A stretch of 64,000 bases of DNA from Brasilonema angustatum HA4187-MV1 (GCA_019359695.1 JAHHGV010000015.1:101824-165823), one strand, 5' to 3'. Shown: positions 18,752 through 28,516, counted from the stretch's first letter. Notes: a model not told the origin generated them from the letters alone. Made by a program: numbers and translations.

Positions 18752-20230
18752 ATGAAAGCAATTATGATAGTGGGAACAACATCCCACGCCGGGAAATCAC
18801 TGTTAACGGCAGCTATTTGTCGTATACTATCGCGTCGTGGCTGGCGAGTGGCTCCCTTCAAAGGTCAAAATATGGCTTTAAATGCTTATGTGACCGCAAA
18901 TGGTGGAGAAATTGGCTACGCCCAGGCGGTACAAGCTTGGGCTGCGGGAGTTATTCCTTGGGTAGAAATGAATCCTATTTTACTCAAACCACAAGGAGAT
19001 ATGACTTCTCAAGTCATAATCAAGGGAAAACCTATGGGTAGAGTCGGCGCTGTAGAGTACTACGAACAATATTTTGAGCTAGGGTGGCGGGCAATTGAAG
19101 AATCTCTACAGCATTTGAGTACAGAATTTGATTTGTTGGTTTGCGAAGGTGCTGGTAGCCCTGCGGAGATTAACATCAAGCACCGAGATTTAACCAATAT
19201 GCGGGTAGCAAAATACTTGAATGCATCAACTCTATTGGTTGTTGATATTGATAGAGGTGGTGCTTTTGCCCATATCATAGGAACCCTGGAGTTACTCGAA
19301 CCAGAAGAACGTGCTTTAATTCGCGGTATTGTAATTAATAAATTCCGTGGACAGCGATCGCTCCTAGAACCCGGAATAAAATGGTTGGAAGAACGCACTG
19401 GTATTCCTGTTGTCGGTGTTATCCCTTACTTGGAAGAGTTATATCCTGCGGAAGATTCCCTCGACCTGTTAGAACGGAGAGTACAAAAGATACAAACTGA
19501 ACTCAGTATTAGTGTGATTCGCTTACCGAGAATTTCTAACTTTACTGACTTTGATCCACTAGAATCAGAACCTACAGTAGGGGTAAAATATATTAGTCCC
19601 AAGCAAGAATTGGGACATCCTGATGCACTGATTATTCCTGGTACAAAAACAACAATTCCTGACTTGATATTGCTGCAAAAAAGTGGTATGGCAGAAGCAA
19701 TTCAACACTATGCAGCAGCAGGCGGTACAGTTTTGGGTATCTGTGGTGGGTACCAAATATTAGGTCAGATGATAGCCGATCCAGAGGGACTTGAAGGACA
19801 AGCAGGCAGATATCAAGGATTAGGGTTATTACCGATAAAAACTGTGATCACAGGACAGAAAGTCGCTCGTCAACGCCAAGTCAACTCGCATTTTCCACAA
19901 ATGGGCTTACCTGTGATCGGATTTGAAATTCATCAAGGGCGATCGCGTATAGAAATTCCTCCAACAGAAACCGAAAACTACCATACTTTATTCGATGATG
20001 CTAATTTAGGTTTGGTGGATAATTGCTTATCGGTCTGGGGTACTTATCTCCACGGTATTTTTGACAATGGTCCTTGGAGACGTGCTTGGTTAAATCGTCT
20101 ACGTCAACAGCGGGGTTTAAAATCTTTGCCAACAGGAGTTGCCAATTACCGGGAACAAAGAGAGCATATTTTAGACTCTGTCGCTGCTGAAGTTGAACGC
20201 CATTTGGACTTAACACCGTTTTTACCTTGA
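18752..20230 (+). CDS. cobQ: Cobyric acid synthase
   Basis: ATP- and glutamine-dependent amidation of four carboxylates of adenosylcobyrinic acid diamide in cobalamin synthesis. At 492 residues it has the usual length. The N-terminal dethiobiotin-synthetase-like domain has the P-loop GTTSHAGKSLLTAA and GQNMALNA. VCEGAGSPAEINI and DIDRGGAFAHIIG are family signatures. The C-terminal glutaminase domain has GTKTTIPDL, the nucleophile in GICGGYQILG near residue 331, and the distal GTYLHGIFDN with the catalytic His. A GGAGG site precedes the ATG. A ferredoxin gene follows by 11 bases. Confidence 0.96.
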   Translation: MKAIMIVGTTSHAGKSLLTAAICRILSRRGWRVAPFKGQNMALNAYVTANGGEIGYAQAVQAWAAGVIPWVEMNPILLKPQGDMTSQVIIKGKPMGRVGAVEYYEQYFELGWRAIEESLQHLSTEFDLLVCEGAGSPAEINIKHRDLTNMRVAKYLNASTLLVVDIDRGGAFAHIIGTLELLEPEERALIRGIVINKFRGQRSLLEPGIKWLEERTGIPVVGVIPYLEELYPAEDSLDLLERRVQKIQTELSISVIRLPRISNFTDFDPLESEPTVGVKYISPKQELGHPDALIIPGTKTTIPDLILLQKSGMAEAIQHYAAAGGTVLGICGGYQILGQMIADPEGLEGQAGRYQGLGLLPIKTVITGQKVARQRQVNSHFPQMGLPVIGFEIHQGRSRIEIPPTETENYHTLFDDANLGLVDNCLSVWGTYLHGIFDNGPWRRAWLNRLRQQRGLKSLPTGVANYREQREHILDSVAAEVERHLDLTPFLP

Positions 20231-20241
20231 GGGTAGTTTTC

Positions 20242-20481
20242 ATGACTGTTCGCGTCCGCTTCCTACCAGATGATGTTACAGTTGATGCTGAAGTGGGAGA
20301 ACCCCTGCTCGACGTAGCAGACCGAGCGGGTGTGTTTATTCCCACTGGGTGTCTAATGGGATCATGTCACGCTTGCAGTGTGGAAGTTGAGGATGGACAC
20401 ACCATTCGTGCCTGCATTACAGCAGTACCGCCAAGACGCGAAGAGTTGACGATAAATTTGTTTAGTGACCCAACTTGGTGA
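20242..20481 (+). CDS. Plant-type [2Fe-2S] ferredoxin-like protein
   Basis: A small electron carrier of 79 residues. Cluster ligands are the four cysteines of TGCLMGSCHACSVEVEDGH and RACIT, giving C-x4-C-x2-C-xn-C. I chose the ATG at 20242 over an upstream TTG that would overlap cobQ. It is slightly shorter than photosynthetic PetF ferredoxins and has a basic N-terminus, so a dedicated partner is more likely than photosystem I. It directly follows cobQ, suggesting cotranscription, though a role in corrin metabolism is only inferred. Confidence 0.86.
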   Translation: MTVRVRFLPDDVTVDAEVGEPLLDVADRAGVFIPTGCLMGSCHACSVEVEDGHTIRACITAVPPRREELTINLFSDPTW

Positions 20482-20509
20482 TTGAAATAATAGCTAATAA
20501 TAGCTATTA

Positions 20510-20546
20510 GTTAGGAGTTATAAGTTTTGAACTGATCACTCCTAAC
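20510..20546. terminator. Hairpin after the ferredoxin gene
   Basis: GTTAGGAGT (20510-20518) pairs with ACTCCTAAC (20538-20546) over a 19-base loop, followed by a TCTTGTGT stretch. It may end the cobQ-ferredoxin transcript. The motif also resembles common intergenic text in these genomes, so confidence is modest. Confidence 0.4.
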
Positions 20547-20662
20547 TCTTGTGTCCTATCCTCATTAGCGATCGCCGTGGAGTAACGATCAATCTCCGAA
20601 AATTTGCTAGGTTATCATCAAATAAGTGATATCCTCTAGCAGAACAAAACATATAGCGAATC

Positions 20663-21139
20663 ATGAATATAGATGAGATTAAGGCAATTTTAAAAAAATT
20701 TGCTAGTAGTATGATGGGCTTTCAGGGTACAGCACTCGTGAATTCTGAGGGTAAGCCGATCACAACAATTGGGATGAATGATGATTCCGCATTGATTATG
20801 GCGGGAACAATGATTTATTTGGCTAACCGCACCCGTAAGGAAGTGCAATGGGAGGGGATTGAGCAGATTTCGGTTAAAGGTGCAGACGGTTATGTGATTT
20901 TAACCACCTGTAGCCCTGATGTTTTCTTACTAGTCATTGCCAGTAATATTCCAGAAGGGATGCTACTTGTAGATATCAATCGCACTGTAGAGAAGTTGAA
21001 CGCTGTACTCAAAGATGAGGAGTCTCAGAGCACAGACTCGAATCAGACAAAATTGCAAGAATCTGTATCAAAACTTACTAATAAGCCTGGTAAATTTTCC
21101 AATCCTTTAATGTATAGAGGAAGTAAGATACCTGAGTAA
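20663..21139 (+). CDS. Roadblock/LC7-domain protein
   Basis: A 158-residue protein whose first ~115 residues fit a Roadblock/LC7 fold: an initial helix (IDEIKAILKKFASSMMGFQGTALVNSEGKPI), then a helix with ALIMAGTMIYLANRTRKEV, then strands (ISVKGADGYVILTTCSPDVFLLVIAS). In bacteria such proteins often pair with small GTPases or act as scaffolds in motility and polarity. The C-terminal 40 residues are polar and probably disordered. Convergent to amt, 14 bases apart. No partner MglA-type GTPase is adjacent, though a kinase-GTPase fusion lies within 2 kb. Confidence 0.8.
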   Translation: MNIDEIKAILKKFASSMMGFQGTALVNSEGKPITTIGMNDDSALIMAGTMIYLANRTRKEVQWEGIEQISVKGADGYVILTTCSPDVFLLVIASNIPEGMLLVDINRTVEKLNAVLKDEESQSTDSNQTKLQESVSKLTNKPGKFSNPLMYRGSKIPE

Positions 21140-21153
21140 GCAGTGAAGATTTG

Positions 21154-22635
21154 CTATACCTGTTTTTTCTCAAATCCGTGGTAACCATCCATGTCATGCT
21201 CACTAATATCCAAACCATCAAGTTCTGCTTGGGCTGAAACTCGCAGACCAACTATAGCTTGAATTCCCGACCAAGCAAGCCAGGAGAACACAAACGTGAA
21301 AATACCCACTGAGATAATACCAAGTAACTGAATCAATAATTGTTCTAAACCCCCACCATAGAATAATCCTGGTTTTGGACCAGGCGCGAATAGCACAGCA
21401 TTACTGCGTAGTTTATCTTCTATACCGACGCTAAATAAGCCCACAGCTAATGTTCCCCAGATACCATTGACAAGGTGAACTGAGATAGCACCCACTGGGT
21501 CATCAATTTTTAAGTTTGCGTCTATAAAAAGTACTGAGAAGAACACAAGGATTCCTGCAATCAGACCAATCCAAAACGCACTGCGAATGCTAACGAAGGC
21601 AGAGGAAGCTGTAATGGATACCAAACCTGCCAAGACTCCATTGAGGATCATGCTAAGTTCAGGTTTACCAAAGCGCCTCCAGGAAATCAGGGTTGCTGCA
21701 ATACCACCCGTTGCAGCTGCCATGTTGGTTGTGAGGAAAATATGAGCGATCGCACCAGGATCAGCTTTGAGCGTTGAGCCTGCATTAAAGCCAAACCAAC
21801 CCAACCAAAGAATAAAGCCCCCCAGAGTAGCCATACTCTGATTATGCCCAGGCATGGCAATGTTGCTACCGTTTTTTAGATAGCGATAAATCGGTGCACC
21901 ACGTGATTCAAGTTTGTACAACCGTGGTCCCAACAGCCAAGCTCCCACTAAAGCCGCCCAACCACCAACCGAATGAACCACAGTCGAACCAGCAAAATCG
22001 TAGAAGCCTAATTTGGCTAGCCAACCACCTCCCCAAATCCAGTGACCAGTAATTGGGTAGGAAATAGCAATCAGTAAAAAGCCAAAGATAAAAAATGCAA
22101 TAAACTTAATCCGTTCAGCAACCGCTCCAGTAAAAATAGTTCCTGCGGTGCCTGCAAAAACGAGTTGAAAGAAAAATAGAGCTGACTGAGGTACATCAGA
22201 CTTGAGGGATTTAAACATCTGTTGGTCTGTTCCATCAAAAAACCAACCTTTTGTTCCAAACAATGGGTTTGTGTTGTCCCCAAACATAAGCGCACAGCCA
22301 ATTACCCAGAAAGCCACTGTTGCCAGTGCAAATATAATGAAGTTTTGAGCTAATATATTGACGGCATTCTTGTGGCGACACAAGCCTGTTTCCAACATTG
22401 CAAAGCCAGCATTCATAAAGAACACTAAACAGGCAGTGAACAGCACCCATACCGTGTCCACAGCCACTTGTAAGTTTAGAGAGGGTTGTACTGGGGATGT
22501 GGAAGTTTGGGCAACTGCAGCGTAATTCAAAATCAGCACAATGATAGCTGCCAAGGGTAAGCTGAATTTCCAATTCAGTGACAGCCAGCTTTTTTTGCAC
22601 TTTAATTCTTTGAGTTTTGGTTTGTCTAATTTCAT
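21154..22635 (-). CDS. amt: Ammonium transporter (Amt family)
   Basis: Integral membrane channel for ammonium/ammonia, 493 residues. A basic N-terminus and hydrophobic signal (SLPLAAIIVLILNYAAVAQ) precede about 11 transmembrane helices. Family marks are FFMNAGFAMLETGLCRHKNAVN, the twin-helix segment DFAGSTVVHSVGGWAALVGAWLLGPR and the second pore region containing HLVNGIWGTLAVGLF. The C-tail GLDISEHDMDGYHGF is typical of cyanobacterial Amt1 and of PII-regulated Amt proteins. It starts 13 bases after the kinase-GTPase gene, so the two are probably one transcript. No glnB/glnK is adjacent. Confidence 0.95.
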   Translation of the reverse strand: MKLDKPKLKELKCKKSWLSLNWKFSLPLAAIIVLILNYAAVAQTSTSPVQPSLNLQVAVDTVWVLFTACLVFFMNAGFAMLETGLCRHKNAVNILAQNFIIFALATVAFWVIGCALMFGDNTNPLFGTKGWFFDGTDQQMFKSLKSDVPQSALFFFQLVFAGTAGTIFTGAVAERIKFIAFFIFGFLLIAISYPITGHWIWGGGWLAKLGFYDFAGSTVVHSVGGWAALVGAWLLGPRLYKLESRGAPIYRYLKNGSNIAMPGHNQSMATLGGFILWLGWFGFNAGSTLKADPGAIAHIFLTTNMAAATGGIAATLISWRRFGKPELSMILNGVLAGLVSITASSAFVSIRSAFWIGLIAGILVFFSVLFIDANLKIDDPVGAISVHLVNGIWGTLAVGLFSVGIEDKLRSNAVLFAPGPKPGLFYGGGLEQLLIQLLGIISVGIFTFVFSWLAWSGIQAIVGLRVSAQAELDGLDISEHDMDGYHGFEKKQV

Positions 22636-22648
22636 ATTCTGTCAAGTT

Positions 22649-24817
22649 TCACAATATATCATCCTTATCATCCTCATACATACGTGGCAAGCCGTAGCGC
22701 TCATACAGTTCTTGATCTATCTCTCGCAGTTTGCTCACTACTTTGTTAGTTCCTCCCTTGAGTGCTTCTTGAAATTCTGGTTCTCGTCGTTCTTTTTCTT
22801 GGACAAAAGCCTGCTGGGCTTGTTCAATAGTGCTGTCTTGCTCAATAAAGTAGCGAATCGCCGCTTCACCAATTGCCAATGTCGTAGACAAAGGTGATTT
22901 CATATCAGCTTGTTGAACACCTAATTGTCTTAATAATTTTTCCGCTTCATTGCTTTGATCTGCGTTAGTAGCAATTTGGGCAATCATACTGACCAAGCGA
23001 CTTTGTATGGACAATACTCCCTTTTCGTTACCAAAAGGAAACCAACCAGTAAGAAATGCCAAACATGCTGCGACAAATGTATAGTCCCGAGCAACAGCTT
23101 TTTTGAGTGCGATCGCAGCGGTTGCTCCTCCAAAGCCCTGTTTACCGGCTTCGTCAGGAATACACTTATATATTCGTAGAGCGAGTTCTTCTATGTTGTA
23201 CCGTTTATCGTCGTATTCATCCCATAAAGTACAAATATAAACATAAATTGAACTCAGAGTTTTGTACTCGGTGATTCTCGCCATAACGCAATCACGAATA
23301 TTTGCTTCCTTTGCTTGCTGTCTGGCTGTTTTGAATTTAGTGTCACGAATTTGGGAGTCAAAAACGTTGTAGGGCGGATTCCACTCTGAGGTAGGTTGAA
23401 TTCGATCAATCTTATTTAAAACCAAAATAACTGGTAGTTCAATTCCATGTTTTCGCTTGTGCGTTGATTTCAGTTCAGTGAGAAAATCAATATCGCTAGG
23501 CACATATGCTCGCTCATCAGCTGGAATCACAAATAACAGGATGTCTACTTTGTTTTGGACGACATCGTTAATGGCTTGTTCAAAGGCTGCATGATCGCGT
23601 GAGTCACCTACACCACGTGAGTCTACAAATCTTAATTTCCACCCATTGCGCTCATAATCGTATATTTCAGTAATTTGTGTTGTTGCTTTGGCTAAACCAA
23701 TCTCGGTAACACTCCGTCCTAAAATGGCATTAATCAGAGATGATTTACCCGCTCCAGAACGCCCGTAAAGAGCTATTTTAGGAATTCTACTTTGCTTGGC
23801 CAACCGCTGAAGTTTATTTTTGAGAATTTGTTCAGTAAAAAATTTTAGCGGTTGAGGCAGTTGTGACAAACTTGAATGAATTGATGACTCTATAGCTTGC
23901 ATCAATTCATCAGTTTCGCGACTAATCTTTTCTAGTCTTTGCAAAATAAGCCGCGTATTTTCAGGTCTGTGATTTGGAGACAAAGCCATCAGGGAATCAA
24001 TTAAATCTGCCAATGGCTTTGAGATCCCAGGAGCGCTATCTCGCCAAATCAACTGACCTGTTGTCGAATCCTCAGCAAATGCACTTGGAGGGTAGCCCGT
24101 TATTAAGTTGACAAATGTCCGTCCTAGTGCATAAAAATCTGATTGCTTGACAGCTTTGCCTTTGATTTGTTCTGGCGGCGTATAACCAGATGACAATATA
24201 ATCGTACCTTCAAAACCCTTACGTATACTAGTTAAATAAGCTTTTGTACCATATTTAACAGAACCAAAGTCAATTAACACAAGTTGGCCATCAGGTTTGA
24301 GCATGATGTTAGATGGCTTGATATCCCGATGGAAAAGCTTGTTCTCATGCACTAAAGCTAGAATCTCTATAACTTGTTGCAACCAAACCAGAGCTTGCCT
24401 TTGAGAAATTGGTTGATTTTGCTCTAACCACTGCCATAAATTTTGCCCCTCAATTTTCTCAAGCACTAAACAGTGCAATATCCTAGAACCGTAGCCAAGG
24501 TTTAAGGTTAAGGTAAAGTATCCATCCGGGTCGATTCTAGGAATTCCTGGGTGCTTGAGAGTGCTTAAGACGCTTGCCTCTCGCTGCAACATTTCGATCA
24601 ACTTCGGATCATCTTCTTTGAGAACTTTTAGGACTTTTCGTGTGCCCCGATCATCTACCTCAAAGACTTCAGTATATTGTTGTTGGCGCAATTCGCGCAA
24701 CGGTTTTACTAACTGATATCGCTCATTTACAAATAAGCTATTCCCACAGCTTTGACAACGCTCCACATAATTAGGATTTTGGCGCTGTTGACACCAGGGG
24801 TTAATGCAGTAGCTCAC
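22649..24817 (-). CDS. Serine/threonine kinase fused to an Era-like GTPase domain
   Basis: A 722-residue multidomain protein. Residues 1-30 form a zinc ribbon (C-x4-C and C-x2-C). Residues ~33-300 are a Hanks-type kinase with HRDIKPSN near 163, DFGSVK and GYTPPEQIKG (activation loop). Residues ~345-520 form a TRAFAC-type GTPase: GRSGAGKSS (G1), DSRGVGDS (G3) and NKID (G4). The C-terminus is helical, with hydrophobic AVARDYTFVAACLAFLTGWFPFG that may insert in membrane. Kinase and G domain are normally separate, so this is an unusual signalling fusion. It lies just upstream of amt, which suggests a link to ammonium sensing or transport; the link is unproven. Confidence 0.88.
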   Translation of the reverse strand: MSYCINPWCQQRQNPNYVERCQSCGNSLFVNERYQLVKPLRELRQQQYTEVFEVDDRGTRKVLKVLKEDDPKLIEMLQREASVLSTLKHPGIPRIDPDGYFTLTLNLGYGSRILHCLVLEKIEGQNLWQWLEQNQPISQRQALVWLQQVIEILALVHENKLFHRDIKPSNIMLKPDGQLVLIDFGSVKYGTKAYLTSIRKGFEGTIILSSGYTPPEQIKGKAVKQSDFYALGRTFVNLITGYPPSAFAEDSTTGQLIWRDSAPGISKPLADLIDSLMALSPNHRPENTRLILQRLEKISRETDELMQAIESSIHSSLSQLPQPLKFFTEQILKNKLQRLAKQSRIPKIALYGRSGAGKSSLINAILGRSVTEIGLAKATTQITEIYDYERNGWKLRFVDSRGVGDSRDHAAFEQAINDVVQNKVDILLFVIPADERAYVPSDIDFLTELKSTHKRKHGIELPVILVLNKIDRIQPTSEWNPPYNVFDSQIRDTKFKTARQQAKEANIRDCVMARITEYKTLSSIYVYICTLWDEYDDKRYNIEELALRIYKCIPDEAGKQGFGGATAAIALKKAVARDYTFVAACLAFLTGWFPFGNEKGVLSIQSRLVSMIAQIATNADQSNEAEKLLRQLGVQQADMKSPLSTTLAIGEAAIRYFIEQDSTIEQAQQAFVQEKERREPEFQEALKGGTNKVVSKLREIDQELYERYGLPRMYEDDKDDIL

Positions 24818-25762
24818 AATATTTTTGTTTTAGCAAAGATTTTAACTTATATCTAATTATGAACTGAGTTTCGTAATACCAATTCTGGAGTAAACTTTTA
24901 CTTAATATTTGGTGACAAACAACTACAGTGTGTAAGTTTTCCAGACAAAGTTATTAAGAAGCATTAAACTCATCTATAGGAATCCGGTTTGATTTGGTCA
25001 GACCAGTGCTGGTCTCACCGTAAGGCGTGGCGTTAGCCATAGGGTGAATTACAAAGTAGAGACGCTTAACAGGGAACAGGGAACGCTTAAGAAGCAATAA
25101 AAGTGTACCTAGCTTCGTCAAAAATCAAACACGAGTCCTATATGGCTACGCCACGCAAGCTATCATGGGGAATTGGTATAAGTAGATACTGTATATTAGC
25201 TTAGCCTAGTCCAGATGCCCACGTCTATATAGTCAAACGGTTTCATCTTCTAGGAAAGTTTTTCTGTAAGTGAGCGCCGCAATAAAGAATCCATCATGTC
25301 TGGAACTCCTTGTACTGTAAAATATGCTTGCAAGTTTATACAAGTTTTGAGGTATATATAGCAATCCTATTTCATTTGTAAGAAATAAAGTACAAATGTA
25401 CTTTATTCTTTCCTGTTAAGCGTTAAGCGTTCCCTGCCTCAACGAGTAATTTCACAACTCCGGCATGGATTGCTATATAGCTTTTGTCGAACACAAGAGC
25501 GTTAAGCGTAGCTTTCCGTCCGAGAGTGCCGCCCCTCTTAGGGGCTAGAAATCGCCTTTTGAGAGAGAAGATCCCTTTTTCTTGCAGGATCGACGCTGCA
25601 AAGCAGCCGCTACGCGAACACCTCTTTCATCATTGAGCTAGTCCTGATATTATAAATTGCCATGATACTTAATCAACTGATAGTTCGCTCACTAAATTCT
25701 TCTATATAAAAATTATGTATGTGAGCTTTTCATTGTTTCTATGATAATGATATTGTTTAGTT
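24818..25762. other. 945-base gene-free region rich in short repeats
   Basis: No supported gene. It contains fragments of dispersed palindromic repeats: AAGGCGTGGCGTTAGCCAT near 25020, GGCTACGCCACGCAAGC near 25144, and GCTGCAAAGCAGCCGCTACG near 25591. The last recurs at 45798-45817 inside the adhesin gene. It also contains short GTTAAGCG/CGCTTAAC motifs with GGGAACAGGGAACG (25071-25090 and near 25417). It separates the divergent kinase and NAGPA-like genes, so both promoters should lie here. Confidence 0.6.
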
Positions 25763-26722
25763 ATGATGACTAAGTTTTGTCTTTTTTATAAAAATACAAG
25801 AATTTTCTTTTTTATATTTATAATCGTTATTGGTTTTTTAGCTGGCTGTCAATATATTAACTTCAATGCATCAAGTGAAGCCTCCCAAACTTGTTTAGGA
25901 GAAAATTCTGAATTCAGTATTGCTTTCTTCAAAACCAATAATCAGGGCGAAAGATATACAAAAGGTATTAACCATGTCATTATTTTTCACCCAAAATCAG
26001 AATCCTTAGACTTTAAAGTCAATTTGGGTTTGTCTCATCCGCTTTATGCAAAAGACAATAAAGGTAAATTTCGTCAAGAATATATACCAAAATTATTTCA
26101 TGAACTCGTAAGTAATGAAAACGCAAAATTAAACGGCCAACTACCAATTGCGGCAATTAATGCCGATTACATCGATACTAATAATAAACCTCAAGGCTTA
26201 AATATTTCTCGGGGAGTTGAATATTCAGGAGATTTTAAGAATAAACGCTCTTCTTTCGGTATATCAGCAGCTAAACCAAGGCAGCGTCAAGCAACTCTTC
26301 AAGTAGGAAGAAGAAGGGATCATATTCTTAACTATAATTTAGTGGGAGGCAATGGCAGATTTTATCGTAACGGCAGGTTTAAAGATATTTGTCAAGATTT
26401 AGGAGAACTTGCTTGTAAACAAGCTAGAAATCGCTCTCTTGTAGCTATATCTGAAAAAGGATATGTCATTTTACTAGTTAATGACATTAAGGCAAATTCC
26501 GATATTCAAGTGTCTCAACTTAATCAAGAGCTTTTACCAGATATGTTTGATGATGTTCTTGAAGGAATTGCTCGTAATAACTGTTTAGGCAAGATTCAAG
26601 AAGGAATGTTATTTGATGGAGGAATGTCCCCAGGACTATACTATAATAATAAAATTTATGTGGAAAACCCAGGATCAATTGGTTCAGTTTTTTTAATTTA
26701 TAAGAAACATTTAAAGAATTAA
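25763..26722 (+). CDS. Lipoprotein with phosphodiester glycosidase (NAGPA-like) domain
   Basis: A 319-residue protein beginning with a lipoprotein signal (hydrophobic core, then GFLAGCQ with the lipobox Cys near residue 29). The mature part resembles the NAGPA/DUF2233 phosphodiester glycosidase family: AAINADYIDTNNKPQGL (the 'N..Y....P.G' motif), RNRSLVAISEKGYVILLV, and near the C-terminus MLFDGGMSPGLYYNN with the characteristic DGG. Family members cleave or modify sugar phosphodiesters in the envelope. The gene is AT-rich compared with its neighbours and stands alone. Confidence 0.78.
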   Translation: MMTKFCLFYKNTRIFFFIFIIVIGFLAGCQYINFNASSEASQTCLGENSEFSIAFFKTNNQGERYTKGINHVIIFHPKSESLDFKVNLGLSHPLYAKDNKGKFRQEYIPKLFHELVSNENAKLNGQLPIAAINADYIDTNNKPQGLNISRGVEYSGDFKNKRSSFGISAAKPRQRQATLQVGRRRDHILNYNLVGGNGRFYRNGRFKDICQDLGELACKQARNRSLVAISEKGYVILLVNDIKANSDIQVSQLNQELLPDMFDDVLEGIARNNCLGKIQEGMLFDGGMSPGLYYNNKIYVENPGSIGSVFLIYKKHLKN

Positions 26723-26861
26723 TTAAGCTCTTAAGTCAATCAAATAAAAAAATAGCAATTAATGAAAAGACAGCTACGTCAAAAGAAAGACTTATGAGTA
26801 AAGCAGATAATATTGCTAGCTGAAAAAGGTACGCTAGAAACTGAAGCAAAAAAAAAAGACT

Positions 26862-27440
26862 ATGACACCCTCGCAAATCGCGGATACGCTCAAAGAATTA
26901 TTTAGTGCAGCGTCTGTCAATGCTATTGCACCAGGTTACTGGCAAGTACAAACTCCCAAGTTCCGACTGCTAGTTTTGCTATCGGATGATGAAAGCGGGT
27001 TACGCATTTTATTACCCATTATGCCAATCTCTGAGGCTCTACCTTTTGTAGAACAGTTTTTAGAAGCAAACTTTGAAGAAACTCAGGATGTACGTTATGC
27101 CTTGCAGGAAGGGGCTTTATGGGGGGTATTTCAGCACAACTGCAAGAGTTTAACGCCAGAAGATTTTGCAGATGCGATCGCCCTACTGATTTCTCTCTAT
27201 CAAAATGGTTTAGATAGTGTTTTTAACCGGCTGATTGAAAAACGCATTCGGCAGATTGTTATAGCGGCTAAACAGCAGAATCAGTCTTTTGAAGCCACTA
27301 TGCAAAACTTAGAACGCTTTTATGCAGAAGGATTGATGGGTGAACTAGATCAAAGTGCACAAGCCAGAGAGGAAGTTTTAGCTGCATGGCGTTATCAGTT
27401 ACAGCGGCTGTGGAATGAAGTTGATTCTAATTCTGTGTAA
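26862..27440 (+). CDS. Conserved cyanobacterial protein of unknown function
   Basis: A 192-residue acidic protein I do not recognise by name. The first ~115 residues alternate strands and helices (IAPGYWQVQTPKFRLLVLLSDDESGLRILLPIM, then ALPFVEQFLEANFEE and GALWGVFQHNCKSLTPEDF), resembling the YbjN or type III secretion-chaperone-like fold. The last 70 residues are helical and coiled-coil-prone. Probably cytoplasmic. It lies downstream of the NAGPA-like gene but 139 bases away. Confidence 0.72.
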   Translation: MTPSQIADTLKELFSAASVNAIAPGYWQVQTPKFRLLVLLSDDESGLRILLPIMPISEALPFVEQFLEANFEETQDVRYALQEGALWGVFQHNCKSLTPEDFADAIALLISLYQNGLDSVFNRLIEKRIRQIVIAAKQQNQSFEATMQNLERFYAEGLMGELDQSAQAREEVLAAWRYQLQRLWNEVDSNSV

Positions 27441-27488
27441 AAATTTTAGAAACTTCATTTCATCAGCATTGACACTTAAACATGAATT

Positions 27489-27930
27489 TTAAAATGTCTC
27501 AACTTCTATTTTGGAGCCCTCTGGAGACTTGCGAACCTTAACTTGTGTGGGCAATCGCTCTCGGAGTGCTTTAACATGAGTAATTACTCCTATCAATTTG
27601 TCTTGTTGTCGTAAGGATTCCAGAATTTGGGTAACGTTTAAGAGCGTATCTCAATCCAGAGTTCCAAATCCTTCATCAAAAAACAAACTACCTAATTCTG
27701 CACCCATCGAAAGTTTTTCTGAGAGTGCCAATGCCATTGATAAGGAAGTAGCAAATGTTTCACCACCCGAAAGGATCTGCACTCGCCTTGACTCAACCCG
27801 CCTGAAGAATACTGAGTAAGTTGTTGTTCAGCATCTTCTGCTTGCTTGGTAGCTGCTTGTAGCTTATTTTGAACATCATTTAAGGCTTGTGCTGCCGAAG
27901 TTAGATTCTTTTTGCTTGATACATAAATTT
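27489..27930 (-). pseudogene. sbcC: Decayed sbcC (exonuclease subunit) C-terminus
   Basis: Reading the minus strand gives the C-terminal ATPase half of Sbc[20 protein letters not shown] (ABC signature), then [12 protein letters not shown] (Walker B), then QQDKLIGVITHVKALRERLP and IEVETF at the normal stop. After GTLD an in-frame TGA at 27651-27653 replaces a sense codon, presumably the usual Ser (TCA to TGA). Upstream, the coiled-coil fragment AAQALNDVQNKLQAATKQAE is in another frame, and the N-terminal ATPase half and most of the coiled coil are gone. No sbcD is adjacent. This is an inactivated remnant. Confidence 0.88.
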
Positions 27931-28083
27931 ACTGTTCTTGACATCTTGCACCTGTGGAAAGGAAGCATGAATTGGCAGAACAGTGGAAATGACTTCATGT
28001 GTTGAGCATCGATTATTCTTTATAAGATATATAAGATATTCATTCTTTAAGTTTTTTCAGTTTGTCTTTTGGATTATTTCATT

Positions 28084-28473
28084 ATGGATCTCATTGAAAT
28101 TCTCAAACAAGACTATCAAAGATTTCCTGATAATCAGACATACAGCGTCTACGCTCAAGATGTTTATTTTCAAGACCCGCTCAACAAATTTCGTGGTGTT
28201 GAACGATACAAGCAGATGATTAAATTCATCGACACTTGGTTTTTAAATCCCAAAATGGACTTGCACGATATTCGCACAGAGGGAGACACAATCAAAACTG
28301 AGTGGACACTCAGCTGGAATACCCCCCTTCCTTGGAAGCCACGTATTTCTATCCCAGGCTGGAGTGAATTGCGTTTCAACCCTCAAGGGTTAATTGTGTC
28401 TCACATAGATTATTGGCATTGTTCGCGCCTAGATGTACTGAAACAGCATTTATTTCCCTTAAAGAGTTCATAA
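28084..28473 (+). CDS. DUF2358 family protein (NTF2-like fold)
   Basis: A 129-residue conserved phototroph protein, begun at the ATG giving [11 protein letters not shown] rather than at a TTG five codons upstream. An initial helix, then [28 protein letters not shown] and later strands ending [16 protein letters not shown] match the SnoaL/NTF2-like pattern in DUF2358 proteins found in cyanobacteria and plant plastids. Function is unknown. It lies 43 bases upstream of the ArsA-type ATPase gene on the same strand. Confidence 0.85.
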   Translation: MDLIEILKQDYQRFPDNQTYSVYAQDVYFQDPLNKFRGVERYKQMIKFIDTWFLNPKMDLHDIRTEGDTIKTEWTLSWNTPLPWKPRISIPGWSELRFNPQGLIVSHIDYWHCSRLDVLKQHLFPLKSS

Positions 28474-28516
28474 TGTAAATAAATGTAAATACTTCTCATC
28501 TTGGACCAAACTATCC

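Noticed and set aside
22235..22645. 136-codon minus-strand frame overlapping amt
   Set aside because: Out-of-frame shadow of amt; its translation has no recognisable domain.
27598..27819. Plus-strand 73-codon frame
   Set aside because: It is the antisense of the sbcC relic, whose minus-strand reading gives clear ATPase motifs.
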